Positions 1-14,751 of a stretch of 64,000 nt of DNA are shown here, piece after piece. The stretch lies in contig NC_077229.1 in NCBI RefSeq assembly GCF_027887165.1, positions 203,881,753 to 203,945,752 on the forward strand, given 5' to 3'. A model generated the notes under the pieces. That model was not told the DNA's origin. It searched no databases and saw nothing but the letters and a program-made list of their open reading frames with translations. Each line of letters begins with the position of its first letter. The first letter of the stretch is position 1. Source of the stretch: Monodelphis domestica (taxonomy: Eukaryota > Chordata > Mammalia > Didelphimorphia > Didelphidae). The translations under genes were made by a program, and so were the position numbers.

Positions 1-984
1 GATCTAGTGAGAGATAAATAAGAATAAATTTTAGAATTATATAATCTTAAAATGAAAGGGACATAATTGACATCTAAACAATTTTATCATTTTACAGTGA
101 AGGAAATGAAGATCCAGAGACATGAAATGACTTGAGATCACCTAGCAAGTTAACATCAGGTGGAACAAAAATGAAAGTATCTTGATTCCCAATCCAGTGC
201 TTTCCCACTGAAACATACTTCATGAGGCCATTATTATTATTATTATTATCATCATCATCATTTTTTAAATGATTTACACTAGCTTTAAGCTTCTCTAAGG
301 AAAGTACATTTTTCCAGGCATTAAAAAAAATTAGAAAATGACATTTGGAAAACAGAAAATTTATCTTATTCCAGGATACTCACTTTTGAACTGCTGTTGA
401 CATACCACCTATGTTGGTTGATTTCTGTCTTTTATGGTCAAAAAGGACCAAAATGACATCACTGGTGATGTCTTTTGACTTGCGCATGAATTGGATTTAG
501 TCATCAAAGTCCAGTGGCCTGACAAAAGTCAAGACACTAGTGATGACCCAGGATGTAGTGGTTGATTTTGGCTTCTTTGATGTCAAACCAAACTCTAAGC
601 ACTCCACAGTGTCCCCTTTTCATCACCCTTGTGATCACTGAAACAAATTGTTCTTATCTGCCCCCTTCCCCTTGCATTTCCACAAGTTTTCACATGCCTG
701 AGATAGACATCCTCCTAACTTACCAAGAATTTGAGGGCTGTCAGTTACCCCCAACCCAGTTTATCCTGCCTACTGAGATGGTTTTTCCAGTCTGTGTCTG
801 CTGCGCATGGCTACAGCTTCTAGGAAACATATGTAAGAGCTAGGTGAAAGGTGAATACCAAAGGAGGAAAGTAGCCCCCAAAAAAGCTCAGCAAGCCCTC
901 ACATCAGAGACACTAGTCTTCCCTTAAAATTCCACTACTTGTGTAGCTAATAGCATGAAATTCAGTGAATTTCAGAATTTCAGG
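1..984. other. Unassigned flank with no gene seen
   Basis: No coding region or clear repeat family is recognisable here. The 93-codon open frame at 562-843 has no family features and looks like chance. The stretch at about 440-600 could be a very old interspersed repeat, but I cannot name it. Confidence 0.5.
231..262. repeat. (ATT)n(ATC)n microsatellite
   Basis: A compound trinucleotide run: ATT units change into ATC units, followed by a T-run. Confidence 0.9.
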
Positions 985-1140
985 GAAAAAAAATCCAGGA
1001 ATAATGGATAGCAAGCCATTCTCACAATCAGGAAGTCCTAGTTTCAAGGCCTGAATCTAGCACATACTGGCCGTGGGACTGAACAAATCTCCCAATTTTT
1101 CTTTGCCCAAAGAAATTCTCTAAGACTCTAAGTTTAAAAA
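985..1140 (+). mobile_element. Degraded MIR/CORE-type SINE
   Basis: The order of motifs is that of a MIR-like SINE on the plus strand: a 'caggaagtcctagtttcaag' B-box-like part, then 'ggactgaacaaatctcccaa', then a splayed core. It is heavily mutated, so the edges are approximate. Confidence 0.45.
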
Positions 1141-1224
1141 ATAAATAAATAAAGCCATGTGCTTATCTGTATTGGCAGAGAAAATCCTCTCCCTAAGAAT
1201 TCCTGATAACAATGACATACATCT

Positions 1225-1530
1225 GATCCCAAAATAATAATAATATTTCACACTTATATAGCACTTAATATTTGTTTATATAAATATTGTTTTATATACA
1301 TATATGTAGCTCTTTAAGGTTTGGAAAATATTTTAAATATATTATCTCATTTTAGCTCTACAATAATAAAGGATTGTGATGCCATTATCCCCATTTCACA
1401 GATGAGAAAACTGAGTCTCAGAGATTAAGTAACTTGCCCATTCACCCAGATAGAAAATATCTGCGACTAGATTAAAATCCTTCTGACTGTGGATCCAGCT
1501 CTCTATCCACTTCAACATGCTACCATTGAT
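1225..1530 (-). mobile_element. CORE-SINE/Mar1-MIR class
   Basis: Read on the plus strand it shows the reverse-complement hallmarks of the class: 'cccatttcacagatgagaaa', 'ctgagtctcagagattaag', 'aacttgcccattcacccag', and a tail 'ctctctatccacttcaacat'. The left end has the 'tatagcacttaatatttg' part of the core. Confidence 0.7.
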
Positions 1531-2654
1531 TGGCATGGATTGTCTCCAATTTGAACATCCTTTGGGGTCTATGGAATGTGATGACTATCAATTTTTCTCT
1601 TCTACTATTTCCCTTTATGATTGTGTCCAAAAGATTCCTTTGTTCAAGATCAATAGCCTATAACAGAGAGCTAAGGGAAATGCGACTTCACTGAGATAAA
1701 GGACACACAAGAAAGTGGGACAAATTTACTGCAAAATCAAACTGAAAAGCTTGGTGACAAGTAAAATGAAATCCCTGTCTAACTGATGCAAAGAGTGCAA
1801 ATGACTCATGTTCACAACATTCTACATATAGAATCACTTGAAACAGATAGTTCCCCCATATTTGTAGTTTTTCATTCAGTTCTACAAAAATGAGCATTTC
1901 TAGACCAACAGTCTTATTAGCATTGAAATGATTTGTCAAAGCTACAGTTAAAGATATTGTCCACCATGTCACTTAATGTCCTTTAAACAAGATAAATCTT
2001 GCTTGAGCTTCTTCTCAGAAAAAAAAAAAGTCAGTCTGATGATGGATCTATTTGATCAAAACGATGTAACATCATCTTCCCTTTTTGGCTAGAGTTGCCA
2101 AAAAGTTGAGAGCATACTTATTGCTCATCTGATGTATTCTACTTGCCTCCAAAGCTTGGGAGCATTATTATCCTCTCCTGTTTCTTTTAGATAGGGTATC
2201 AATTCTGGTTTATCATTAAATATTTTGTTTTGTTTTGTTTTGTTTTTAAACTGTGGTCTTACATTTTGACTTGAAAATTGGTTGAGGTTTTCTTGAAATA
2301 AGCAATTTGTCAGTGATCAATAATATTGCCAGCAGAAGCTTCCACTATCAATTTCTTGGTTTGTTTGGCTTTTCCCCCCAGGAAAAATGGGTGATTTTAT
2401 TGGCATAAGAAACTCCTATGAGGAAATTCTCTGTACAATGTTGTTCAACCCTTTTAACTACTGGTAAGTACCTCATTCACCATCACTCGCAATATAAAAG
2501 AAGAAAACCAAACTTTAAAGTAAGCTACTGATTATCTATGATCTACTAAAATCTAAATATCCCCTGCTGGATGTGGTATCATAACATTTCAGCTATATGT
2601 CATATTCTATCTCTCTCCTTGAGAAGAACCAAACCAATACCCTTTATTTTTGTG
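1531..2654. other. Unassigned interval with no gene seen
   Basis: No repeat family or coding region is recognised. A (TGTTT)n run lies at about 2223-2247. The minus-strand frame at 1688-1972 has no recognisable features. Confidence 0.5.
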
Positions 2655-2850
2655 TTTATGGCAATAGAAAAAGTATCAGATTTAGGGTCAAAGGCTCCAG
2701 GTTCAAATCCTGTTTCTGACTCTTCTCTATCTGACTTTTGACAAGTCACTTAATCAGTCTAAAGTTCAATTTCATCCAACCTTAAAAATGCAGGAGTAAG
2801 ACTAGATAAACTCCAAAATTCCCTCTTGCTCAAAATCTATGATGTGATAA
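2655..2850 (+). mobile_element. MIR/THER-type SINE
   Basis: It shows 'aggttcaaatcctgtttctg' (B-box-like), 'ttgacaagtcacttaatcag', and a 3' part 'tagataaactccaaaattcc' ending in 'aaaatctatgatgtgat'. That is the characteristic tail of the MIR/THER type. Confidence 0.7.
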
Positions 2851-2984
2851 CCTAGCTAAGTTGTTTAAAATTAAATTAAATTATATCTAGTATACCAACA
2901 AATCTATTCTTTTAAAACCATTTCTTATTTATCAACTCAAATCAAGGTCTTATCCAAACAGTAATTAACTCAGTGGTTCTAATA

Positions 2985-3090
2985 GTTAGATTTAGAACTG
3001 GAGAGGACCCTAGGGATTATAAAATCCAACTACTTCATGTTATAGATAAGGAAACTGGAGTAGATAAATAAGAAAACCTCCAGAGGGGTC
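2985..3090 (-). mobile_element. SINE fragment (MIR/THER tail side)
   Basis: 'ttagaactggagaggaccct' and 'gttatagataaggaaactgg' match the reverse complement of the same tail and core as the 2655-2850 copy. Confidence 0.55.
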
Positions 3091-3144
3091 ATATACCAAA
3101 AGATGGTATACAGTAAGTCAATTTGACAAAAAACACCTATTAAG

Positions 3145-3262
3145 CCATCCCCAAAGGGCCACCAAACTGTGTATAGCCATGAACCCAGCAATACCCCTAC
3201 TAGGTCTGTATCCCAAAGAGATTGAGGAAAAGAACCTACCTGTACAAAAATATTTATAGCAA
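3145..3262 (+). mobile_element. L1 ORF2 3' fragment
   Basis: The stretch around 'acccagcaatacccctacta' and 'tatcccaaagagattgagga' is directly similar to the L1 ORF2 carboxy-terminal region at 17080-17160 in this window. It is a short isolated scrap with no open frame. Confidence 0.65.
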
Positions 3263-3267
3263 CAAGT

Positions 3268-3400
3268 GCTTTATTTATTTAAGTATTTACTATGTGCCAG
3301 GCACCTGTGCAGAGCCCTGGGAAGACAAAAACAAACAGACAGATAGTCCCTGCCCTCAAAGAGCTTACATTTTAATTGGGAGAGAATACAAATAAAAGAA
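3268..3400 (+). repeat. Ancient interspersed repeat, family not named
   Basis: 'tactatgtgccaggcacctg' followed by 'ccctgccctcaaagagctta' is a motif pair seen again, degraded, at 39425-39530. It is widespread in mammalian genomes, but I cannot assign it securely. Confidence 0.45.
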
Positions 3401-3796
3401 AGTTAAAAATTGGAGTTGGGGTAGAAAAAGTGAACAGGGGGTTGATTGGAGGAGAAAATTCAGAGTCAAGAGTGAACAACAGAGAAATAAATATGTGGCT
3501 CATCTTGGGCACTTTGCTTAAACTGGAGATGCTGGAATTAACCAATCAACCCTGTATGTGAGATAGATTTCCTTATCTTACACACAATATAAGACAGGGA
3601 AAGTTAAAAACCAAGAAACAACTTGACTTACTCAATACAAATTCATTTAGGAGTATCAAGTTTAGGACTCCAAATTCTTGCATAAGTCTGTGGATGACTG
3701 GAGGTGGCTGCATGATGTTGGGATAAAAAGAAACTGTCATAGCAGAGAGGGAGAGAGAGAGATCTGGATTTGGAGTCAGGAAGATCTGAATTCAAA

Positions 3797-3895
3797 TATA
3801 CATACATATATATAAGATGGTATTGTATGAGTATGTGTGTGATATATGTGTATATATGTGTGTGTGTATAAATATATATACATATATTTATAACT
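3797..3895. repeat. TA/TG-rich simple repeat
   Basis: Alternating TA and TG dinucleotides interrupted by other bases. A short SINE head ('ggatttggagtcaggaagat') precedes it at about 3760-3796. Confidence 0.8.
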
Positions 3896-4142
3896 TTATA
3901 TATAGTGCTTACTATGTACCCAGACACTGTGCTAAGAGCTTTATAATTATTATCTCATTTGATCCTCACAAAAAATCTTGGGAGTTAGGTGCTATTATTA
4001 TATCCATTTTACAGAGGAGGAAACTAAGGCAAAGAGGTTAGTAACTTACTCAGGGACCCACAGCTAGTAAGTGTTGGAGGTCAAATTTGAACTTTGGTCT
4101 TTTTGACTCTAGGCCCCATATTCTTATCCACTATACCACCTA
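3896..4142 (-). mobile_element. CORE-SINE/Mar1 class
   Basis: Plus-strand reading gives 'actgtgctaagagctttata', 'tctcatttgatcctcacaaa', 'ccattttacagaggaggaaa', 'cccacagctagtaagtgttg' and a closing 'tccactataccacctac'. This is a nearly full minus-strand copy. It abuts a TA-rich repeat on each side. Confidence 0.8.
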
Positions 4143-4200
4143 CAAATATACACATATGTGTATATGTATATCTTTACACATATAACATATATAAAGCAAT
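4143..4200. repeat. TA/TG-rich simple repeat
   Basis: Runs of 'acacatatgtgtatatgtat' type at the 5' side of the flanking SINE pair. Confidence 0.7.
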
Positions 4201-4257
4201 AAAAGACTTTGTAAAACTGAGAGCACTAAATAAATGCCAGTTTGTATTATTATTACC

Positions 4258-4442
4258 ATCAATTTATAACTGGAAGAGACCTTCAAGGGCATCTAATGCA
4301 ACTCCCTCATTTGATAGGGGAGTGACACCAAAAAAGTTTTGTAACTTCTCCAAAGTCACACAGCTTGTAAATGTCAGATTTGGGAATTTGAACCCTCAGG
4401 GTTCTTGGACTCTGAATCCAGCAGTCTTTCAACTATAGCTCC
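4258..4442 (-). mobile_element. MIR/THER-type SINE
   Basis: 'ataactggaagagaccttca', 'aaagtcacacagcttgtaaa' and 'ttggactctgaatccagcag' are the reverse complement of the family tail, core and head. The copy looks nearly complete. Confidence 0.7.
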
Positions 4443-6794
4443 CTGGGCTCTCTTCACAGTTCTTTTACCTATTTTTTTCTTTTCTTATATGTATGAAATG
4501 TATGTATTGCATCAAATTGTATTGCATCAAAAATGTATCAAAATATGTATTTCCTATCCCACTCCAACATCTCTATGTTCCAACATGAACACACTATATC
4601 CTAAGACAAACGAGCAAAAAGAAAAAAGAAGAATGAGAATTTGTGAATTAAAGGGTTGGGGAAAAGAAAGGGGAGATAGAAAGATGTACCAGCTACATCA
4701 ATTGATGGGAAAATTATAATATAGATTTATTGTAATTTTACTTTGAAATGAAAATTTTTATCTCTTTTTTCTTATGTATAAAAAAATACTACGTTATTTG
4801 GCTCCATTTTACCCTCCAAATAGTCTGAAATTCCCATCCTTCTGTGCCAAAAACTATCAGTATGGAATACTACCCAATTCCTTAGACTCTCAGAGAACTT
4901 TCACATCCATTAAAGCTTTTAGCTCCACTGTAAGTGGGTGAAGCAAGCCTGGGAAAATAGCATTGAACACCTTTAATGCCCAGTATAGTCCCTTATACAT
5001 TTTTTTCTGGTCCTGTGATTTGATACACGTAGGACACAATCCCTGAGGAACTTCCTCTTCCAAGATAGATCAGTACCTTCTCTACAACTTAAACTTAGAG
5101 GGTAGCTTGAAGCTCTAAGAGTTTAATATACAGGTCCAGAACAACATAATCAAGATGGGTCAAAGGCAGAAACTGAACCTACATCTTCATGACTTAAAGA
5201 CCAACTCTATCCATTACTCTATGCTGCTACCTCTCACCTTGGACACAATATGAACCTAGAGTTGTTGAATTGAACTGGAATTCCAAAGATGGCACACAAG
5301 ATAATCTTCTATGGAAAAGCCCAGATAGTGAGAAGAAAAGCACACAGACATCTGTTTAGGAAGGGGAAGAGACCACCACATACCTCCACTGGACAACTTT
5401 CCTGGCCATCCATTCTCCCCCCAGGCCTCCTGAGCATGTAATTTATAACTGGGAGCTCAAAGTTCATTAGCCATTCCCCAGGGAGTGGTTCTAATGTGCC
5501 TCTGTTGATAAACTTGACTGGGCTCATTGGATGGACTCCCCTTGAAAGATTTACCATTGGTACTGTGCCACCTAGCCTACTTGAGAAGACACTAGCTCTC
5601 CTATATGACGCCTAGCTTGGGATCTCTTCCCAAAGCTCCTCCAAGGACTTTATAGATTGCCTCTCATATAGTATATAAATTTCTCTTGAGGAATTGGTTG
5701 ATTAACTGATTGCTGTCCTAAGAAGGTGAGTAACTTGGCAGTCAGTCATTGCTACTCTGCTCCATACCAGAAAAAAACAAATTACTCCATCAAGATCAAA
5801 TGCCTTCTGGGTTCTGTCTTTTTTAGCATAAATTTGGATGACATTGAACACAAGAATACACTTAATAAAACCTATTCTGGACTGTTTCTTACCTTTTTTT
5901 CATCACCAGAGGACCTCGTGATGAACTTTCCATTCAATAAAACTATCTCGAGATTATCTTTCAAATTGATGTCCTGACCAATAGAACATAAAGAAATGCT
6001 TTCACCTTGTACTGGAAGGAGTGCTAGTAAGAATGAAAAAGCAATTAATTCAGTCTTTAACCTCATTCAAATCCACAACTTCTGGATAGAAACCCCCTAC
6101 TGCTATTTTTCCTCTGCTTTTATCAAATGGGATCCCAAATATATTTGGAGAATGGTGTTGTTTATGCAATGACATGAGATGAAAATGAGAATGCCATTGA
6201 AGTGTTAATTTGTGAGACTTTGTTATAGATGGTAGTGCCAGTAATTATTTAAATGATCCTGGTTAATTTGTTTTATTGTTTCACATTGTTTGATTTATTT
6301 GCTATTTATTGGTTCACTTTTATAATGAGTAGGTTAGATTAATAGATTTTAGAATGTAAATTCATTCCCAGTAACGTTTATTAGCTGCACTTGTAGATGT
6401 GGTTTAAATAAAAACACAACCACGAATCAGGATTACAGTACATTTTTGAGGCAATAAAATAGTCAAATGCATTCAAGAAATAAATAAGATATGCAGATTC
6501 ACTGCGAAAGTAGCCTACTGAAGTTATAGGGAATTGCCAAATTCTAGTCCATAGTAAATAAACCTCAGGTATTTTCTTAGGCCTACACAGAGAAAATTAA
6601 AAAGCAAAAAGATCACATTCATATGAGACAATATTGAGAAAGACTTTCAGGTCTTCAAGCATCTAAACTGCTTTATGGGCTATGTAGAGCTAGAAAAGAA
6701 ACTTCTAGAGCTAAAAGAGACCTTCAAGGTCCTGAAAATCTAATAATCAGGAGACAAGTAGGACTTTGGAGGTTATTCTCATATATACATATAT
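4443..6794. other. Unassigned interval with one degraded SINE
   Basis: A weak minus-strand MIR-like trace lies at about 5130-5235 ('ccattactctatgctgctac' end). The rest shows no repeat or gene I can name. The part at 6180-6560 is free of recognisable repeats and rich in TAAT cores. The open frames here are short and featureless. Confidence 0.45.
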
Positions 6795-7018
6795 ATATAT
6801 CAGGCACCAGTCTGAGTGTTTTATAATTATTCTCTTATTTATTTAATCCTCACAACAACCCTGGGAGGTAGATACAATTATTATCTCCATTTTACAAATG
6901 AGTAAACTGAGGCAAATAGAGGTTAACTAACTTGCCCAAGGTCACACAGTTAGTAGATGTCCAATTCAGATCTTCCTGACTCCAGACCTGGGACTCCATC
7001 CATTCCACCATGCCACCA
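6795..7018 (-). mobile_element. CORE-SINE/Mar1 class
   Basis: 'aatcctcacaacaaccctgg', 'atctccattttacaaatgag', 'aaggtcacacagttagtaga' and 'cttcctgactccagacctgg' give a clear minus-strand copy, closed by 'ccattccaccatgccacc'. A short TA repeat sits at its left edge. Confidence 0.8.
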
Positions 7019-7659
7019 AAGTAACTTAGGACCATAAAAGTGAAGCAAAGACACCAAAAACTACATACATACTCTTTCCACAGCACCACACTGCCTCCCA
7101 TCCTAATTGCCCCAGTGAAACAGAAACAAAGCCTCATTTGCCCCAGCTATCTCACTCTTCTGTAGTTCTTATGTGAGGCTTCTACTGAGCCCCACACAGA
7201 AGAGACAGCATATGGAAGACAGATGATGTTTTCCATGGTGTGTGAAAACCTTTCTATGCTACAGGCTTCTGTAAACAGGTTGAGCTGATCCTATGATAAA
7301 TAAGTGATTGCCTGGGATATCCCTTATTCCCATATAGAAAATGAAGGAACATTTGAGGAACACCAGAGCACTAAAAGAGGCAATTTATTCAATGGTACCC
7401 TGGTGCCCAAGGACAATCCATTCATCTCACATTGGGAAGCAACAGGGAGATGTGTTTCCTCATCCCCTAAGCAGAGCAGTAGAGTGCAAGCTAGTAAGTT
7501 CAGGCACTAGACAAGGCCACGGACAATTCACACCACTCAGTACTGCACAAAGAAAAAAAAACTCTTGATGCAAAGAGATGTTGAGGAACAAAAAGACTAG
7601 ATGATCATGGCTAAGCTGATGTCTACAGGCAACTTTCCCCAAACTCTCTTGATTCCAGT
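7019..7659. other. Unassigned interval with no gene seen
   Basis: Nothing recognisable. The overlapping short open frames at 7304-7672 on both strands have no domain features. Confidence 0.45.
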
Positions 7660-7860
7660 GTCTTCTCTTCATTATTATTTCCTATTTATTCTCTATGTAT
7701 CTTGGTTTGTATATACTGTTTTATGTGTTATTTCCCCTAGTAGATTGTAAACTCCTTGAAGGCAGAAACTATTTTTTGCCTCTTTTAGTATCTCTAGAAA
7801 TTAGTACAATTCCTGGCACGTAATAGGAGCCTAATAAATGTGTGTTGACTGATTAATAGT
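7660..7860 (+). mobile_element. L2 LINE 3' end
   Basis: It has the diagnostic L2 3'-UTR order: 'tagattgtaaactccttgaa' then 'ggcagaaactattttttgcc', then 'cctggcacgtaataggagcc', then 'taataaatgtgtgttgactg'. Confidence 0.75.
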
Positions 7861-9456
7861 GAATCTGTACAGGGCCTACCCTGCCTTAGAACTAGCCTTC
7901 AGTTACTAGAGAATACTCCCTCTATTTCTGAAAACTAGTTATTACACTAATCATATTGATGGGAAATTATGTTTAGAAAATTTTATTATCCCTAAAATAA
8001 TGTTGCCCAGTAATGGTTTTGATAGGATATGTGCTATGGGCATTTCTAACAGGGAAATTCCTCAGTTATTTGCAAATGAAATTATTGTAAAGTACATGCA
8101 CTAGAATTTACTATCTCAAAAAAAAAACTTCTTGTGAATCCATTAAAGAGACAAAGAATAACTCTTACTTAATATAAAATAGTCACCCTCAAAATGATGT
8201 GGGATTTGAAGCTGCATTAGTCTTTTTTTTTGTTTGAAATTCCATGTATCATTTTCTTAATCTTATTAAACATCCATATAAGACTATGTTTTAGGGTTCT
8301 TCATTAGCTAATGCTCAAAACACCACTGTATAATACTCTCTTCTTCATTATCCCCAATTGGCCTGTTGGGAATATTAAGATTTTTTTTTAAAAAGCAATT
8401 GCAAAGTTTCTTGTCTGAATAAAGTCAACCCAACAAGATAAAAAGTTTAAAAGTCAATTAAAGCATTGCATCTTTCATCTGCAAATGAACTTGAAGGTTT
8501 TTTAAAATTCAATTAGTCAAACAGATGAGTGAATTGACATGTTATAAATTCAGTCTAAGCAATTTCTCATGATTAGCAAGCTTATGTTAACTATCATATG
8601 GCAATTCTAAATCTGAATTTTCAGACCATTTTTCTCTCTTTAAAATATTAATAGATTTATGTTATTTAGAATTGTATGGGGTATGAAGAAATGGCCTCAC
8701 TGATATTTTCTTTTGGGGTAAGAATATGTGTGTGTGCATTTAATTATATCTTTCATATGGTTGCAAGCCATAGACCATACTATCTCTAGCACTTTAAAAT
8801 GAGCATCACAGAGAGGAATATGGTGATTGGAAAGAGGCTGAAACACCAAATAAATAAGAAACTTCAAAGAACCAGAGGAAAAGTTAGCATCCAGTAAACT
8901 TATGAATGGAAGGAAGATGGGTTGGATAGATAGCAAAATTAAACAGTCCCAGTGTTCCATTGGTATCCTCCAGTTATGAGCAGATATGGAAGAAGGTCTC
9001 TAGCCTAGGTGGATTCCTATTGGGAATTTATGGGAGTCTATGGACAAAAGTCCTACAGGGTAGAAAAGCATTGATGGATTGCCATTTGTATGACTGGAGG
9101 GAGTCTTCAAATCTACATGGTGATGGATCCATTGAGTATTTGAGTAATTATGGTGACAAGACTTAGGGTAGGGATCCAGAAGGAAGTGACCCAAGTAAAG
9201 TCAGTGATTCCTGCTGGGGGAAAGCAATAAGATTTGTAACTGAAGATGAAGGAAAGGTAATTGCCCTCAGATATATCTATTACCTTATCTCAAGCTAAGA
9301 AAGGAAACTTGGGACAAGCTTCGCAGGCTGAGAACTAGACCCCAAGTTAGTCTCAAAGAGTCTTGGAGGAAAGGACATAGAAGGACAGACTTATTGAACT
9401 GAGTTTTGTGTCCTTGGTCCTCACAGTCCATGTGGAAGAGGCAATATTTTTTCATC
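7861..9456. other. Unassigned, partly repeat-poor interval
   Basis: No gene or repeat recognised. The 8060-8690 part is AT-rich with no repeat signature. This is the left flank of the composite L1 block. Confidence 0.45.
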
Positions 9457-9471
9457 AAGAGTGGACCCAAC
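9457..9471 (+). repeat. Left target-site duplication of the L1 block
   Basis: AAGAGTGGACCCAAC lies directly before the L1 5' end. It matches AAAAGTGAACCCAAC at 19069-19083 at 13 of 15 positions; both differences are G to A. The right copy starts inside the terminal A-run, which is usual for target-primed insertion. Confidence 0.65.
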
Positions 9472-10048
9472 TGACTTCCGGGTAAACATGGCGACAGTCT
9501 AGACTCAAGACTTGTCCTCTCCTCAGCACCCACCTATTCAGACTACCTCAAAAGACCAAAAAAAACCCAACAATTTCATAATAACAAAGGGATTCTACAG
9601 TAGGGCGCAGCATTTAAGGTACTTGAGATTTGGGCATTTCCACACTATAATGGGGTGAAAAATCTCCCACCAAAACGCAAGCTGATCTACCTACCCCCAC
9701 CCCACCTACAGAGCCAGAGTCAGATCCAGTGCATGCCAGAATCAGTGAGTGAGCAAGGGGCACCTCTAGAGTGAGTAAGGGGCACCTCTAGGTCCTTGGG
9801 AGCTGACTAAGACCACCAAAGGCCTACCCCTGAGAACAGCTACATCTGAAACCCCAGCAATCTGAAGAGCACAGACTGTAGGGGCTCGCAGGAAGATAGC
9901 ACAGAGAAGGGCAGCAAAACAGCAGGACCTGCGGAGATTCAAGAGCTTGCCTCAGGCAAAACCATTGCTCCTTAACTCCATACACAGAGAGGCTGCCCAT
10001 CTCACTCAGATTTCTGACTAAAAACAGAAGGAAAAAACCTCCTCAGTA
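9472..10048 (+). promoter_or_regulatory. L1 5' UTR, probable internal promoter
   Basis: The first bases contain ACTTCCGGG (9474-9482, ETS-like) directly followed by AAACATGGCGAC (9484-9495), a match to the YY1 core ATGGCG. Human L1 also has a YY1 site near the start of its 5' UTR, where it positions initiation. An imperfect 24-bp tandem repeat ('gagtgagtaaggggcacctc' type) lies at about 9748-9792. Promoter activity is inferred from position and motif only. Confidence 0.55.
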
Positions 10049-11037
10049 ATGGCAAATTGTGCCTAGGAACAACAACCCCCCTCCAAGAAAAACAAGAAGG
10101 GTTTGATCCTGGACAATTTTTACAAAGGAAAATCCCAGGCTACAGGGGAAATTCAAATAAATGCACCAAAACCTTCCAAAAGAACGAAAATTGTCCACAA
10201 GCTCTTGAAGAATTTAAAGTGGACCTTATCAAAAAGATGGAAGACTTCTGGCAAACAAAGTGGGAAATAGTTCAAAGAGAAAATAACAGTTTAAAAGACA
10301 AGAACTTCCAATTGGAGAAACAGCTGGAAGCCATGAAAAGCAAGATAGACCAAACTGAAAAGAAAAACCAATCCTTAAAGACCAGAATTAGGCAACTGGA
10401 AGCCAATGATCATGCAAAACAACAAGAATTAATAAAGCAAAGTCAAAAGACTGACAAAATAAAAGAAAACATAAAATATCTCACTGAGAAGATGACAAAT
10501 CAGGAAAATAGAGCAAGGAGAGACAATTTGAGAATCATTGGTCTATCTGAAAACCCAGAAATAAACAGAAATCTTGACATCATACTACAAGAAATCATCC
10601 AAGAAAACTGCCCTGGTGTTCTCAAACAAGGGGGCAAAATAGACATTGAAAGAGTTCATAAAACATCCTCTACACTAAATCCTCAAAAGACAACTCCCAG
10701 GGATGTAATTGCCAAATTCAAGAGCTTTCAAGCTAAGGAGAATATTCTACAAGAAGCCAAATAGAGACAATTCAGATACCAAGGAGCACCAGTCAGGATC
10801 ACACAAGACCTGGAAGATTCCAAACTAAAGGACCACAAGGCTTGGAAAACGATATTCAGAAAGGCAAAATAATTGGGTCTTCAACCAAGGATTATCTATC
10901 CATCAAAATTGACTAAATACTTCCAGGGGAAAATATAGACATTCAACAAAATAGATGATTTTCATGTACTTATGAAGAGAAGACCAGAACTAAGTGGAAA
11001 GCTTGATATCCAAACACAAAGATCAAGAGAAACATGA
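10049..11037 (+). pseudogene. L1 ORF1 protein, inactivated
   Basis: ORF1p is the RNA-binding coiled-coil trimer of the L1 particle. The likely ATG at 10049 reads only five codons before a stop, so a frameshift lies near 10063-10070. The body is open from 10057 to 10761. It shows a long heptad-rich coiled coil (about 10210-10440: lysine/glutamate-rich, with repeated leucines), then the start of the RRM-like domain, with ENRARRDNLRIIG at about 10500-10545. The frame is closed by TAG at 10762 and TAA at 10870, with a further TAG at 10936. The C-terminal domain stays readable in the same frame until TGA at 11035 (FRYQGAPVRI and QPRIIYPSKL are visible). The total of about 330 codons fits a normal ORF1. 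It is a dead copy. Confidence 0.85.
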
Positions 11038-11112
11038 AAAGTTAAATAAGAGAGGAAAAAGGGGGAAATTTTTTAAATTCAAACTTTCTTCCTTAAAGGC
11101 TACAATTAGATC

Positions 11113-11116
<4 letters not shown>

Positions 11117-11169
<53 letters not shown>

Positions 11170-11182
11170 GTGTGTGTGTGTA
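11117..11182. repeat. (TA)n(TG)n microsatellite in the L1 spacer
   Basis: About 36 bases of alternating TA continue into about 30 bases of TG between ORF1 and ORF2. It probably expanded after insertion. The rest of the spacer (11183-11769) is purine-rich, with G runs around 11520-11690. Confidence 0.9.
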
Positions 11183-11769
11183 TGAGAGAAATGTTATTTG
11201 TAACTCTCAAAAATTATCTTCACTATTATAGTAATTAGAAGAATCATTAACAGAAGAGATTGGGGTAATGAGTGCTATAAGATGGTATGCAAAAAAAGAA
11301 AAAGGGGGGATCAAAGATGGTACCAAGAGATACTTGAAATAAAATAAATAGGATAATCTTTATCACACAAAGATATGCATGGAAAGGGGAGGGGAAGAAT
11401 ACTCTTATAAGAAGGAGATGGAAAGAGTGCTAATAGGTAATACTTAAACCTTACTCTCAGTGAAATCAATTTTGAAAGGGAAGAGCATCTAGATCCATTG
11501 GGAACTTGAATTCTATCTTATCCTACAGGGTAAGGGAGAAGGGGAAACTAAGGGGGGCAGGGGAAAGGGAGTACAAAAAGGGAGGGAAGGAGAGGGGAAG
11601 GAACTTAACAGATCCTTTAAAAAAAAGAAAACAAGAAGGAAACAAAAAGGAAGGGAACAGAAAGAGAAGCATATCAAGGGAGGGGATTAGGGGGATTGAT
11701 TAACAGTAAACCACTGGTTTAAAAGGATATAGCAAAAGAAGAAAGGACAGAGCTAGGAGAGGATATCAA

Positions 11770-14751
<2,982 letters not shown>

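Noticed and set aside
562..843. 93-codon plus-strand frame near the start
   Set aside because: No family features, and it depends on a near-cognate start in unassigned DNA. It looks like chance.
3797..3895. Telomere-like or satellite array
   Set aside because: It is only an interrupted TA/TG dinucleotide repeat of about 100 bases.
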